Of a stretch of 64,000 nt of DNA, positions 22,901 to 35,000 are shown in pieces. Origin of the DNA: Rhytidiadelphus loreus (Eukaryota; Streptophyta; Bryopsida; Hypnales; Hylocomiaceae); assembly GCA_947034895.1 (NCBI GenBank), contig OX344764.1:21452001-21516000 (forward strand), read 5' to 3'. Every line of letters begins with the position of its first letter. Position 1 is the stretch's first letter. The position numbers and the translations under genes are program-made. The notes beneath the pieces were generated by a model, which had not been told where the DNA came from, did no database searches, and saw only the letters and a list, made by a program, of their open reading frames with translations.

Positions 22901-25900
22901 TTTTCTTCGCCATCCTTCAATGTACTGTGCAAGTGATTCTGGCTCAAGTGGGACATCCATGCTGATTTGAAGGTTGTCCTTGCTCACAACGTTTTCAAAG
23001 TACTCTTGAGCAACATCTTCAATCTGCAAGAGTATTAAATAAATTCATATTCACAAGGTTATAAAACATATGTAACAATCAAAAACCAGATGCACTACAA
23101 AAAGAAATGAAACGAGAACATGACATATGACATTTTTAAATTTAAACATGCTTGAACTTACCCCAGACCACCACACACACTTGTGTAGGAAGGGCAACAA
23201 TTTTTCTTCAGAAACTGGCCTTGGTGGAAACTTTCGTGCTTCCCGAGAAGGCATGGAAGAATTCCACCATTTCAAATACTTCAACTTCTGGATTGATGTC
23301 GTGTTACATGTTGCAACCATTTGTAGCTTTTCAAGTGTCATCTCTGGAACTTCATTGCAGGTCCAATGCTTCTCAACCTACAAAAACAGATTGGTAATTC
23401 ATCAGAGATAAACCAAAAAAAGAAAAGGACTGAAAATAAAAAATCATATATAACACTTACCTCCTCAAGAAATTCAGGACCTAGTGCTGGATTTGCCACA
23501 GTTAATAACTTCCCCATCTTCACATACAGCTTGGTAGACTTCTCCTTTGCTCCAGACCTCATGGCATTCGCAATCCCCTGATCACTCTTCTCCTCAAAAG
23601 GTGTGATCTCATTATATTTCCGTGCAGCACTATCCGCAGCTTGAGAAATCTCTTGCTGCAGTATTGAAAAAATATATCAATTTAAAATTCTCTTCAAAAT
23701 CGAAACACAACAATGAACCATGATTAATATAAATGAACCAAATAAAAGATAATTATGAAACATGGTCCTCACTCTGAAATTGAAAGCTGTAAAAACGTCG
23801 ACAAGCATGGAGTACCATGTCTTCCTCCCAGATTGCCCGCCACAACGTTTCCTTTCAGAAGGTCTGAGCATCTCCATGAACTTTGCCAATGGCAGTCGGC
23901 CATATTTTTGTACACGGTAGAGTGTGTGCACCAAGTTCGTCTTCACATGAGAATCCTCGGTTGACCTAAAACAAAATAATTTCGTTTAGGCAATCAGGCT
24001 TTTGAAAAAAATCCAATCCACAAAGATCAAAGTTTGGAAAACAATGCTCAATTCAACTTACACTTTGATGAAGAAAACTCACTTATTAATGTCATGCATG
24101 ACTTGCATGACCAATTCGATTCTGCCTTTTGTTTCAAGAATAATGCAGTCCACGGAGATGTGCCAATTTGGGTCAACAGGATAACGCCGTGTAATATGAC
24201 TCATCCATGCAATGCGACGGTGATTTCCGTCGCACACAAAGAACTTGAGGTTCTTCATAAACTTCAGCTCAGGGTTCGATTCTACAAACTTGTTGAAATC
24301 ATCATTCGCTTGCTTCCACCACGGGTCCCAACGATTGACCTCATCTTCCGTGAACTCACAACTCTCTCCAGCCTCATTTGTAGTAGACACATAGAACACC
24401 GCTGCTCCCTCACGGTATCCGTGAACAAACTCTTGCTCAAGCTTCAATAAGTCAGAAGACAGCGTTGGCCTTACCATAGGCATTGGAATGAGTCTACAAA
24501 GTGGAATTCGAAGTCTTGAGTGTTTGTCAGGTTTCATTCTCAAACTTGCGATAGTGGCTACAGAGTCCACCTTCTGCAACCGCCGTAGTTCATCCTCGAG
24601 CAACTCTTTCTCCTCGTCATCATCGTCAATGTCCTCCACCTGATAATCTCCATCATCTTCAGCTCCAATCTCCGGTTGCTCTGTCTCGTTAGTCCCAGGT
24701 GTTTCTTGTCGTTGTTCGTTTTGAGACAAAATGATTGGTGACTCGTCCACCTGTAAATCCCAAAATAATTTTCAAATGTCACTTTCAAATAATATGAAAA
24801 CTATTCATATACAAAAAATATTCTAAGTTCTACGGAAAATAGTATGTAACACATTCCAAAAAAAACATCTCCAAAGTAACAAGAGGCATTCATATTATAT
24901 ATATCAAACAACAATTAATTATGATTTTCATCAAAAACGGTTTTTTAGACAACTCATAGAAAATATACTACATTATCATTCAATCAATGTCAACACTGCC
25001 TTCTGAGTCCGAACAAAGGTGGATCAAAACCACCTCATGCCTATGTGCAGGTGCACTACAAACACGTGGGCAGGATTTAGGACCCATCGGGCTTGAACGC
25101 GAAACCCAATCATGTCTACGTGAAGGAGCACTACAAACGCATTGGCAAGATTTAGGACCCCATGGGCTTGAAATAGACACTGATGACTCTGATCCCGAGC
25201 TACACTCTTCTTTAGAGCTATACTCAGTTTCAGAGCTTTCATCAGAAAATACTGGTAGCCTCCTCTTCCTATTCTTGGAGACACTAACATGACTATGCAT
25301 GGGTACCTCCAATTGATCTGCGGCACGATCGCATGCGTCTAAAATATCCCCTAGACTTACCACGTCAATCTCATCAACTGCCAAAGACTCATTGCACAAA
25401 TCCGGATCTTGAACTATAGGAGTTTGGGGGAGTGATTTCTCCACAGACTCAACAACCTCCTCCACTGCGGTTGTCACCATTGACGTAGAAGCCTCAACAC
25501 ATTTCTCTCCTATAACTTCCATCTGCAAAAATTATAAAATTTATGTTAGCATATCTTTCAATCTTGGCATTCAAAAATAATAATATATGACAACAACTAA
25601 TAGTAACCATGAATATTGCAAAGGAATACAATCATTTCAATGAAGATCAATGATTGTATAATTGTACAAGAATTAAAATACTAGACTTGAAAAGAATATT
25701 TGGACTCGCTAGTCTTCAATGCTTGGAATTGAATAATTATGTTTGAAAAAGAGAAATTCAACAATAATTGTATCATTATAAACATTTAACAATTGAAATC
25801 ATACAATGAATCTAATGAAGACATGTAATCACTTAATCATGCAATATAGACCTCTAAATATGTACCATCTTTTTTTGAATCACAATTTTTATTCTAATCA

Positions 25901-28900
25901 TATTTCATGTACCTTACATCATTTGTAGTCATTCTTTCAATAAACATTTTGCACTATCACAATGAAGTGTACTTTAATTGAAACCATAATGGACTTTAAA
26001 CATGAATAGTGAAAAAAATATTACTTATCATGTAATGGCCTCCTACCTTTCAAAAATTTATGCATATGGCATTTCATAATTTGATAGGAACTTTAAACAC
26101 ATTCCCTTCAGTATACTGAGACCACTCCAACCTCTCTATTTTGATTTCAAATAGGACAATATCATTAATGCTCTACTTGAATATCAAACACAAATCTGCT
26201 ACATGTTTCCAATGTTGCAACACTTGCGTAAGCAAATAAATTATTTCTACTTCAAATATAGTTCATTTATATGCAAGATTTTAATATATCCAACGTGATT
26301 TGTACAACATCAAGAAGAATGAGACTATTATAGGAACGCTTTTTTCCTTAGATCAATAAGAATTTCATTTGAAGAAAATGATTACTATTGCATGCATAAC
26401 TTAACAATATAATATCTCAAAGACTTGGAAGAATAGAACTTTAACAAAAGGCGATACATTAAATTTCAAGACACCTAATCATTAGCATGCAAAGAAAAGA
26501 AAATTGTTAATGCACTTTAGGAAGTTCTATTGAAGTTGAAAAATCTCTTTGTATTGACCGATATCAAGGGATCGATGAGGTCCCCCAAAAACATCCGTCG
26601 GACCCGACGGAGGTATCTAGTGATCTTCACACTACCCTTGAAATCGGTCAATATGTAGAGATCGAGCAAAATTATATCCTAAGTTCTTAGAGTCTTTCTC
26701 TCAATAAAGGTCATAGAGGATATCAAAGGGAATATACTAATAATATTAAAAAAATGAACCAATAAAATATAGAATTCATAATTTCATTTACAAATCTTGG
26801 CTTATCATTAAAAGGTTCAATGAAACCACACTGTCTGTATAGAGAATTATTGAGATTTTTCTACATGAAAATGTTCGTAATGAATTTTGACTAAGAATTT
26901 CTTGGACCTCTTATTCACTATTGCAATCGGGTTAAATAATATTATACAAGTATAATAGCTTCAACTGCCAAAACTAATAAGAGTTCTTTTCATTTGTTTT
27001 TAAAAAAATAAAAAAATAAAAAAAAGATTTAAAAAATAAAAATAATAATAAAATATTTAATTAGAGTGAGTGACAATTTCTATACTTCTGGATTCAGTCG
27101 ACCAAAGGTCTGGTCGACGGCCACAGCGATCAGGTTCTCGTCTTCGATCAAATTTTCATTTTCAACGGCCACCGCGATCAAGTTCAAACCCGTCGTGACT
27201 GCTGCGACCGGGAGGATGGAACCATCGGGGGGAGAGCTCCATCAAAAAACTAGTCCCGGCAGGACAGGAGAGAAGATGAATCGGTCAGATTGACCGATTA
27301 TGGGAGTAGTAGCAGCTACCTCCCAAACCCCAGTCGGACCCGACGGAGGTTTTGGGGGAAGCTACCGCTACCCCCGAAATCGGTCATTTTCCAATAACGA
27401 CTTGAAAATCAGAATCAAAACAGACCTCTCAATACCAATGTCTAAAATATAAATTTTGTCTATCTTATTTAACAGGCCTTCCGGTTGATCAATAATCCCT
27501 GAACTTGCGGTGATAGCTCCTCTCTCTGGAGAGAAGCGGATTGGCATAGCAACAATGGCCGTTACATATTTCATGAAAGACTACTGAAGAAACAAGCTAA
27601 GTAAGATTAACGGATTTTGGCTATACAATTTTTTTTAAATTTAAACCGCAGGTCATTCGGGAGCGACAAGCAGCACGGACTTCGTAGCATCAGTGCAGCA
27701 TATAATTGGTCTACAGTCATCTTAAAGTTATATGAGAGAAAAAGTTTTTTTTGAAATGTTCTTCTTCGGTGACCGAAAATGGGGGTAGCAGCAGCATCCC
27801 CTGAAACCTCCGTCGGACCCGACATGGGTTCTGGGGGAAGCTGCCGCTACCCCCATTATCGGTCACTGTAGATGTTTTCAAGAATTTTGCTTCATGGATT
27901 TGCTATCAGGCTTCCAACTCTCCTAATCATAACTAACCTTAAGCAAACTGATTATGGAAGTTGGACCTTGCTCAATCAACCTAAAATAGAAATCAATGAA
28001 GATTCAATCGGCACACTTGGGCTAGGAGCAGTTCGGCAGAGTCAAGATAGTTAAGATTCGGCCCTGTTGGACAGGTTGTGAGTCAACACAGTCGGCCAGG
28101 TAGACAGCTTACTCTCCGGCGAAGAAGACTACAAGCATCTACGAGAATATAAACAACATCAGATTATATTATTTAATCTAACGATGAATTCAGCCGCGTC
28201 GACCTGTGGATTTCTGGCATAGCTAATGTGCTCTTGTGATCGACCTGTGGATTTCTGGCATAGCTAATGTGCTCCTGTGATCGACCTGTGAATTCAGCCG
28301 CGTCGACCTGTGGATTTCTGGCATTTCAAATAGGGTACCCTGTTTGACAAACTAATGTCTGACAGCACGTCTACATTTCTAATTCGGTGGACTCTATACA
28401 TGACTTCACAGGACTAGCAACGTCCCGATTCAAAAATCATCAACAATCTCTGAATAAAGCAATACAAGAGTAAAAAATGAAGGTATAATTCATCATACCT
28501 GAGACTGTGCTGTTGGGTGCTCCTGGTCAAGTGAGCAGTCCTCTCCACTCTGTTGAGATTCCTCACGCATTCTACGACTCCGCGTAAGCCGGGTTGAAGT
28601 AACATCACCTTCTCGCTGTGTAGACATGTTCAGTGACTGAGCAAGTTAGTAGAATTCCAATGAAAATCACTAAGATGGCCCGCAAGAATATGCACATTCT
28701 GGAATTTGTTTAGATATCTGTCGTATTATATACTCTCTGCGTGCGTCCCTACGTCCTGTTGATCCGCCGTCCCAGCTTCATCACCAGCTGCCCACCGATA
28801 CCGTCCCTTAAATTTTAACCTCACAGCTGTCGTCGATTTCTGCAGGTTCGCTGGGGAAAGTCTCCGAAGACCTTGGTGGCCCCACAGGTGTCGTCATTTT

Positions 28901-30642
28901 CTGTTAGTTCGGTGGGTAAAGTTTCCGAAGACCTGGGTGCGCTGGAAGGGGATCGAGGAGCAGCTGGTGATCAGTCTGCAAGTGGGAGCGCACTCTCGGG
29001 CGGCAGCATGGCTACTGCATGCGAGTTCGAATCGTCCGTGCCAATATTGGCGGCAACGCAGTGGAACTGCTAATTCAATCCAAGCAACTTTGAAAAAAAT
29101 GCTAAATCGATCCGGGAATCTTGACAGGCAACATGGGGCATTTTGTTGTGACTAAAAAAAATGGCAGACATATGGATACGTGTTACACAGTCCCATGCAT
29201 TCTGACAGCAAGGACGGGAATAAAGCCTGATTTCAGATAAGACACGACATGGCTGAATTTTAATACTTTATACTGTGTGCATGAGAAATAATACAAGAGG
29301 ATCTTCACTTTACAACGAATTTAGACGGTCCAAATTTCCGAGTATATTTAATTCAATAGCAGATAATGGGAATATTTAGTCATTTAAATAGCATGTTTAA
29401 CAATTCTAATCCTATTTGTACTGCTGCCTATTGCTACATGCTTGTAGGTAAGCTGCAATGTCAAGTTCATATTTCATTAAAAATCAATGAACTTTAGTAG
29501 ATAACTAAGAAGTTGCAATGGAATTCATCCATTTAGGGCGTTAACTTTATATTTTTCTGCCTTAAATCCCAATGAACGTAGTCAATTCACTCAATTGTAG
29601 ATGTAACTTCAAATTTGAGACTATGGAAATTTAAAGTTTAGAACATGAAGGGTAATCCTAAAAGTTTGGTACAACATGTATAGACTTTAAGTTGATGGAT
29701 TGTTTTATCTATAACATAATAATTATGCATTCATCTAGAATAGTGACACCTACATTGAAAGCCCCATTTTCGTGATTATAAATAAAATAGGACATTATAT
29801 ATAGTCAAGATACAACACTTTTAATAACCAAATTAACCAAATGCCCTTAAATTATTAGACTCTTTACATATTTTCATAATTTATTGAGAATGTTATAGTT
29901 CTTAATCATAAACATTGTACATTATTACTATTATTTTGATTACTTTTAAGAGAATCCATCATAATGATGCATAAACTAACATGAAAAAAATCAATTTTGA
30001 ATGACATATATAATTCAAAGTGTATAAACTAATGATAACTTTGAATTGTGCTATAATTATATGAGATCAATAAACAGACATGAATTCCTAATGTTCTTGA
30101 ATATTCCAAATGTTATCCAACTATGATGTACATCATGGTACTATTATTAATAATATCATCTATTGCAAAATAGGAGCTAAGGGACAATGTCACACACTTG
30201 AATTATGAAGGTGTTAAAAGAAGATACCTAATAAAGATTGGCAGGCTAATCATTTGAACACCATTTATGATTAACGTGAAAGGCATTTACATATATACGT
30301 ATATATGGATGAAGTTTAGAAGAAGAAAACATTTTCGAAGTCCACTGAAGAGGAGCCAATCCTCATGACCTTGTCCAAGTTCTAATATTAGGAAAAGCTA
30401 ATGAATTTATGAAAAATCAAAGTGTAAGCTTCTTATAAAAGATTACTTACATGTGGAACCCCTTTCGATGAAACATGTCGTGCGATACCTCTACCCTCCG
30501 GCATGTCTTGCACCAAATCTATGCTTTGCACTTGAACATTCTCATCCTCGGCAGTACCTCCATCTTCAAAGAGAAGGACCTTGCGCAGTTCGGCCGATGC
30601 TGACTGACCTGTCTTTGACAAAGTTCTCTTTCCACGATTCAT
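19939..30642 (-). CDS. ParB-like / beta-class DNA methyltransferase-like fusion protein of the transposon
   Basis: Ten downstream exons splice in phase without a stop to 1108 residues: 24750-24083, 23965-23773, 23655-23461, 23377-23162, 23023-22788, 22126-21406, 21303-20953, 20857-20584, 20496-20286, 20200-19939. Numbering from the 24750 exon: acidic linker to about 60; ParB/sulfiredoxin-like core with VCDGNHRRIAW at 172-182; a region with KRCGGQSGRKTW and LKYLKWW; a Lys/Glu-rich coiled coil in the large exon; then a methyltransferase-like domain in beta-class order. The motif IV position reads LILFDCHENLP (DCHE at 768-771) instead of DPPY. Motif I reads GDLVLDCTAATGASITAC (near 943-960) with GRHIVALEEDKD after it. 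A Lys/Ser-rich tail ends it. Upstream exons are less certain but all phase 0: 30642-30451 (NLS-like MNRGKRTLSK start), 28636-28499 (or a start at 28627, MSTQREGD) and 25522-25034. The most likely role is DNA binding or modification for the element, in the nucleus. Catalysis is doubtful given the altered motifs. Confidence 0.82.
22570..22663. mobile_element. Hairpin element, copy 1 (methyltransferase-like gene intron)
   Basis: The 94-bp palindrome begins AACCGAAAGTG and ends CTTTTGGTT. Its centre is CCTCCGTCGGGTCCGACGGA, a perfect inverted core with almost no loop. It sits wholly within the intron between exons 22788 and 22126. Confidence 0.85.
24980..25522 (-). other. Ser-rich exon with duplicated GPKSC motif and an alternative stop
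   Basis: A strong acceptor (TTTTGCAG) precedes ATGGAAGTT at 25522. The open frame runs 180 codons to TGA at 24980-24982. It encodes acidic and Ser-rich text with a duplicated block (GPKSCQCVCSAP, GPKSCPRVCSAP). Read to the stop it yields a short product. Cut at the in-phase but weak donor GAG|GTGGTT (exon end 25034) it joins phase 0 to the ParB-containing exon at 24750. It could also be skipped, since the exons on both sides are phase 0. Confidence 0.55.
26553..26652. mobile_element. Hairpin element, copy 2 (intron)
   Basis: About 100 bp, with ends ATTGACCGATATCAAGGG and an 18-bp complement differing at one base. The core is CCGTCGGACCCGACGG. It lies in the intron between 28499 and 25522. 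Confidence 0.85.
27291..27386. mobile_element. Hairpin element, copy 3 (intron)
   Basis: 96 bp, starting TGACCGATTATGGGAGTAG and ending CTACCCCCGAAATCGGTCA, with core CAGTCGGACCCGACGGAGG. Same intron as copies 2 and 4. Confidence 0.85.
27769..27866. mobile_element. Hairpin element, copy 4 (intron)
   Basis: 98 bp, starting GTGACCGAAAATGGGGGTAG and ending CTACCCCCATTATCGGTCAC. The core CCTCCGTCGGACCCGACATG is mutated on one arm. It lies about 0.4 kb from copy 3. Confidence 0.85.
28186..28324. repeat. Short tandem repeat within an intron
   Basis: TCGACCTGTGGATTTCTGGC occurs three times and TAGCTAATGTGCTC twice. GAATTCAGCCGCG appears at both edges. It lies just 5' of the 28499-28636 exon's donor, in the intron. 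Confidence 0.7.
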
Positions 30643-31136
30643 TCTAGATCTCTTGATTGCCTTAGGAGATGAGAAATACAAAGAAACACGTCTCTTACGC
30701 TTCTTAGAGAGCTCCGGTAGTAGAAAAGAAAAACTATGACTACTTGAATGCATGAGTGGAGAACATATTGTATGAAAACTATCAGAGTGAAATACAAATG
30801 CTAGTCGTCTCCCAAAGCATCGAAGACATTGTGGTATAGACAATTGAACTCACCTTATATCTCTTCAAAAACCGTGTGCAATTCTCCTAAAACGCGTTAC
30901 CCTATACTAGGTTGTTGACAATTCTGTCCACGAGAAATTGAGAACTATTAAACTTGACAATGACTTCAATGCGCTGTCTATTTTCAAAATAAAGGTAATA
31001 GAAATAGCACTCTGACCATGACTTCTACCTAGTGGTACACTCTATAATGAATATGTGCAATTTGCACTATTTTGGCCAATTGTCTTTTTGGTATAGTCAT
31101 ATACTATTTAAATCCTAATAAAACCAGAGTCATTTT
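30643..31136. promoter_or_regulatory. Upstream region of the methyltransferase-like gene
   Basis: The frame of the 30642 exon stays open upstream as far as about 30843 (basic text KKRKRRVSLYFSSPKAIKRS), so the protein may begin further out and carry a nuclear localisation signal. No TATA box can be assigned with confidence. Confidence 0.35.
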
Positions 31137-31815
31137 TAACATTCCTGACATACACTCACTAGGGATTTACAACATGCCTGACTCTTACACTTTATGCATG
31201 TAGAATATGGCTGACACAGCTGCACTTAGCATTTATAGTATATGCCTGACACAGCCGCACTAGGCATTTACAATATGCCTGACACTGCCGCTTTAGTCAT
31301 ATTGAACATGCCTGACACAGCCGCACTTTGCATTCACAATATATGCCTCACATAGCTGCTCTAGGCATTTACAATATGCCTGACATTGCCGCTTTAGTCA
31401 TATTGAACATGCCTGACACAGCCGCACTTTGCATTCACAATATATGCCTGACACAACGCACTAGGCATTTACAATATGCCTGACACTGCCGCTTTAGTCA
31501 TATTGAACATGCCTGACACAGCCGCACTTTGCATTTACAATATATGCCTGACATAGCCGCTCTAGGCATTTACAATATGCCTGACACTGCCGCTTTAGTC
31601 ATATTGAACATGCCTGACACAGCCGTACTTTGCATTCACAATATATGCCTGACATAGCCGCACTAGGCATTTACAATATGCTTGACACTGCCGCTTTAGT
31701 CATGTACAACATGCCTGACAAAGCCGCACTTTGCATTTACAATATATGCTTGACACAGCCGCCCTAGGCATTTACAATATGGCTGTCACAGCCAAAGTTT
31801 GCATGTACAACAATT
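31137..31815. repeat. 101-bp-period tandem array between the two divergent transposon genes
   Basis: GCCGCTTTAGTCAT recurs at about 31288, 31389, 31489, 31590 and 31691, giving a period of 100-101 bp. Each period consists of three related sub-units of about 33 bp sharing ATGCCTGACA(C/T)(A/T)GCCGC and (T/G)GCATT(T/C)ACAATAT. The array occupies most of the shared 5' intergenic space, so it may hold promoters or binding sites for both genes. Confidence 0.9.
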
Positions 31816-32038
31816 ATAAATGGCTATACTAATGGTGTGCTTGGCATGTGGTATAGTAGTGGCTCTATTAAATGATGGAAGTTGTTGAAAGAGTCCATTC
31901 CATCCTGTCTTTCACTTCTTGTATAGTTCGTAGAGGTACTACGTAATGCAAGTGCTTGTGGTGGAGTGAATTCTCCATAAAGTGACACTCTAGATTGAAT
32001 TCTTTGTTATCAATTTTCTTGAGTGTCTATTGTTGAAG

Positions 32039-35000
32039 ATGGCTTGCATCCGTGTAGATGGTCATGATGTTCCACTTGTGTTTCCAGTAGATGATGGAGA
32101 TCAAACTAGGGTGACGAGCCATTTACTTCATGTTCGCTTCAGGTTCATTGAGTCATCCATCTATGTCGAAGAAGAAAGGAAGTCCGAATCAGGAGAGTTG
32201 CAGCAGTTAGTTCTAGTAGTGAAGTCAATAGAAGAAGGAGGACACTGCTGGTACCTTGCAGCTGGGAACTATCGAGCTTACGGGTTACCTTTGTCCATGT
32301 TAGCCGCTCCAACAGAGATTCGTAGTGGACAATCAGATCCATCTACAGTGGATATGCCGTATGTCACTCAGTCAATATCAGGAAGTCCACCTCCTGAAGT
32401 GTTTCGTGTCCTCCGTAATAGTGCAATTCTTCGGACAGTGAAGGTTGAGAAACTTGATCCTATTGTAGAATTGTCCAGCGAATCGGAAGGAGAGTCCCCT
32501 GATTTGACACTTCATAAGCAAGCATGCTCAGTTCCAAATACATCAAATGAAATCAACATTTTAAAATCATTTTCTGGTACCCTTTCGCATAGTCCCAGCC
32601 AGTCTTTGTTGTCTCGCCCTCCTGTGCATCCAAACATAGTCAACCGAGTTAGTATAATGGATAGTTTGAGGAGACTAGGAAGTATGCATCGCTCCAGGAA
32701 CGAATTGTCAACAATGGATATGAGTAGCATGAAACACCACCGCGTGCAATATCTTCCACCAGTTTTTGACGGGAATGTCATCTTCGAATTGCCACCATGT
32801 GGTTCATTGTCGTCTTCATCGGCAGCTAGAAACTTGGAGGGAATGGACAAGCGGTATGACGGACATCCGTGGTGCAAGTTGGTGACAACCAACATTCACA
32901 ACTCCGAGAACTTGAGGTTTCGTAAGTCTTATTGTACTGGTCATCTTGCTTGTATGAATACAGAGTGTGATTACTTGAAGAGGGCTGGGAAACGCAATGA
33001 AACAGAGTGGACTGGTTATACAACTTTTCCTTTTGTAGTAGGAGAGATTCCTCCTAAAGATTGTACTCTTCTTTGCAAGGTTTGCAAAGTAACCCCTACA
33101 TGCCTTAGTACATGTAGTGGTAGAATTTACTATTGCTATTCCGACAATCCAAAAATGAGTAGGGCCGCTATTCATTTTGGAGTTCATGCTCATCCGGTAG
33201 CAAAAGGCATGTATAGAGATTCTACAGAGAAGATCTGTGAAATCATTGCAGAGCAAGTGGCTAAGACACCCAAGGCTACAAACTCTGCAATTGCATTGTC
33301 TGCTAGCAAGGACTTTCTAACTAACTATCTATTTCACAACGGAGAGGGGGAGAAAGAGATGTTGAGGGGCGAGGAACTAGAAGAGGTCATGGATCGGTTC
33401 CAATACTTAAGCAGTCCAAACATACGGAATTTAATATCTTCATTTCGGTCAAACAATCGTGGAGGAGTCATTGACAATATCATGACTATGAAGAAGGAGT
33501 CGAAGTTCGAATTCATACATGACAGTGTCTTCCCTGGTCAAGGCAAAGAGAAGGTTTACATTTTTAAAATGCTCACGGAAGGACCTGGTAGTGGAGTGGA
33601 TTTGGTGAAGCGTATGCAACCCGGAGGTGATCTTCAAAATGGGTGGATGATGTTTGACCACGTGAAGCGCGTGAATGAGTGGACAACAATGGCTTGCCAT
33701 GTGTATGATCCTGAATACAAGAAAGTGATGACAATTGCAACATGTGATATGCAATCCGAAGATACTGAGATCCAAGTGCAGTTTTGGAGTTCTTTGAATA
33801 CTGTGATGTCACGATATCGTGTGGATCACCCGAACTTCAAAGGGTTTATGGCAGATAGCGCTATGGCTAATTGGAATGCGGTGCGAATTGTTTACGGGAG
33901 TGGTTTGGCGAATGAGAAGATGGAAAATCGTGAAAGAACCTGTCTTCTACATTGGACTACCTCCCTGCAAAAGCACACGCAGAAATACATCAAAGAAGCA
34001 TTCCAGTCGCAACACATTATGCTATGCAAGCAATATAAAGATGCAAAGACTATGGAACAAGTAGAGACACGATACTTGGCAATTCGGTCATGGTGGTTGT
34101 CATCTGGAGCTGCCAAAGATGATGCACTTCTTCACTTAGACCATTGGCTAGCCTTTTGGCATTTTCGTTACCGGCAGTGGGGAGGGTTCATGCAAATGGT
34201 AAGTACAATTTTCACAAATAATTTGTTTGCATTGTAGAAACAAATTTGTAGAATTATATTTTTTCATTCTTCCTACAAGTACGGATTGATTAGTTTTAGC
34301 GAAGCATTTAAGAGTACCAGTTACTTAAATTTTTTTATTTATTTTTTATTTTTTCTGTCCTCAAACCAAAAATGGGGGTACTGCAAGGCACTTCCAAAAC
34401 CTCCGTCGGACCCGACTGAGGTTTTGGGGTTCCTTCTCGGTACCCTTGATATTGGTTCATGGAACGTGAAAAAAAAAAAAAAAAAAAAAATTATGGAAGA
34501 GAAAAGTCTCAAAGTTACTGTGAACTTTGCTATTTTGTAGAAGGGTATTTTGTAGAAGATAATTTTTTTTTATTATGATGTTTTAGTATTTGCTTGACAT
34601 GATTTCAAATTATGTGAAATGACATATAAAAATAAATAAAAAATTTGGTATGATTAGTGAATTATAAAATTGAATGTAAAAATTAAAAATACTCTATGGA
34701 TGCATTTGTAGGATTTAACGTTGGAGGAGATGGCGGATATGCCATCGTGCAACTTGTCAGAAACAGTGCATAACAAGTGGCTTCAAATGTCTGGAAATCG
34801 CGGAAACAATTTGTTCAACGCCACTTGCGATGACAGTATTCGTGCGTGGATGCAAATGACAAATTATCGTGCATACTTGAAGGGGCATGCATCTGGATCT
34901 GGTCCTTCAAAGGGGGAATTGAAGCTTAGAGCTGCAAGACGAAGCGGAGACCCTAAGAAGATTGCAGAGGCGCTAAATACATTACCTGGAAGTGAAGGTG

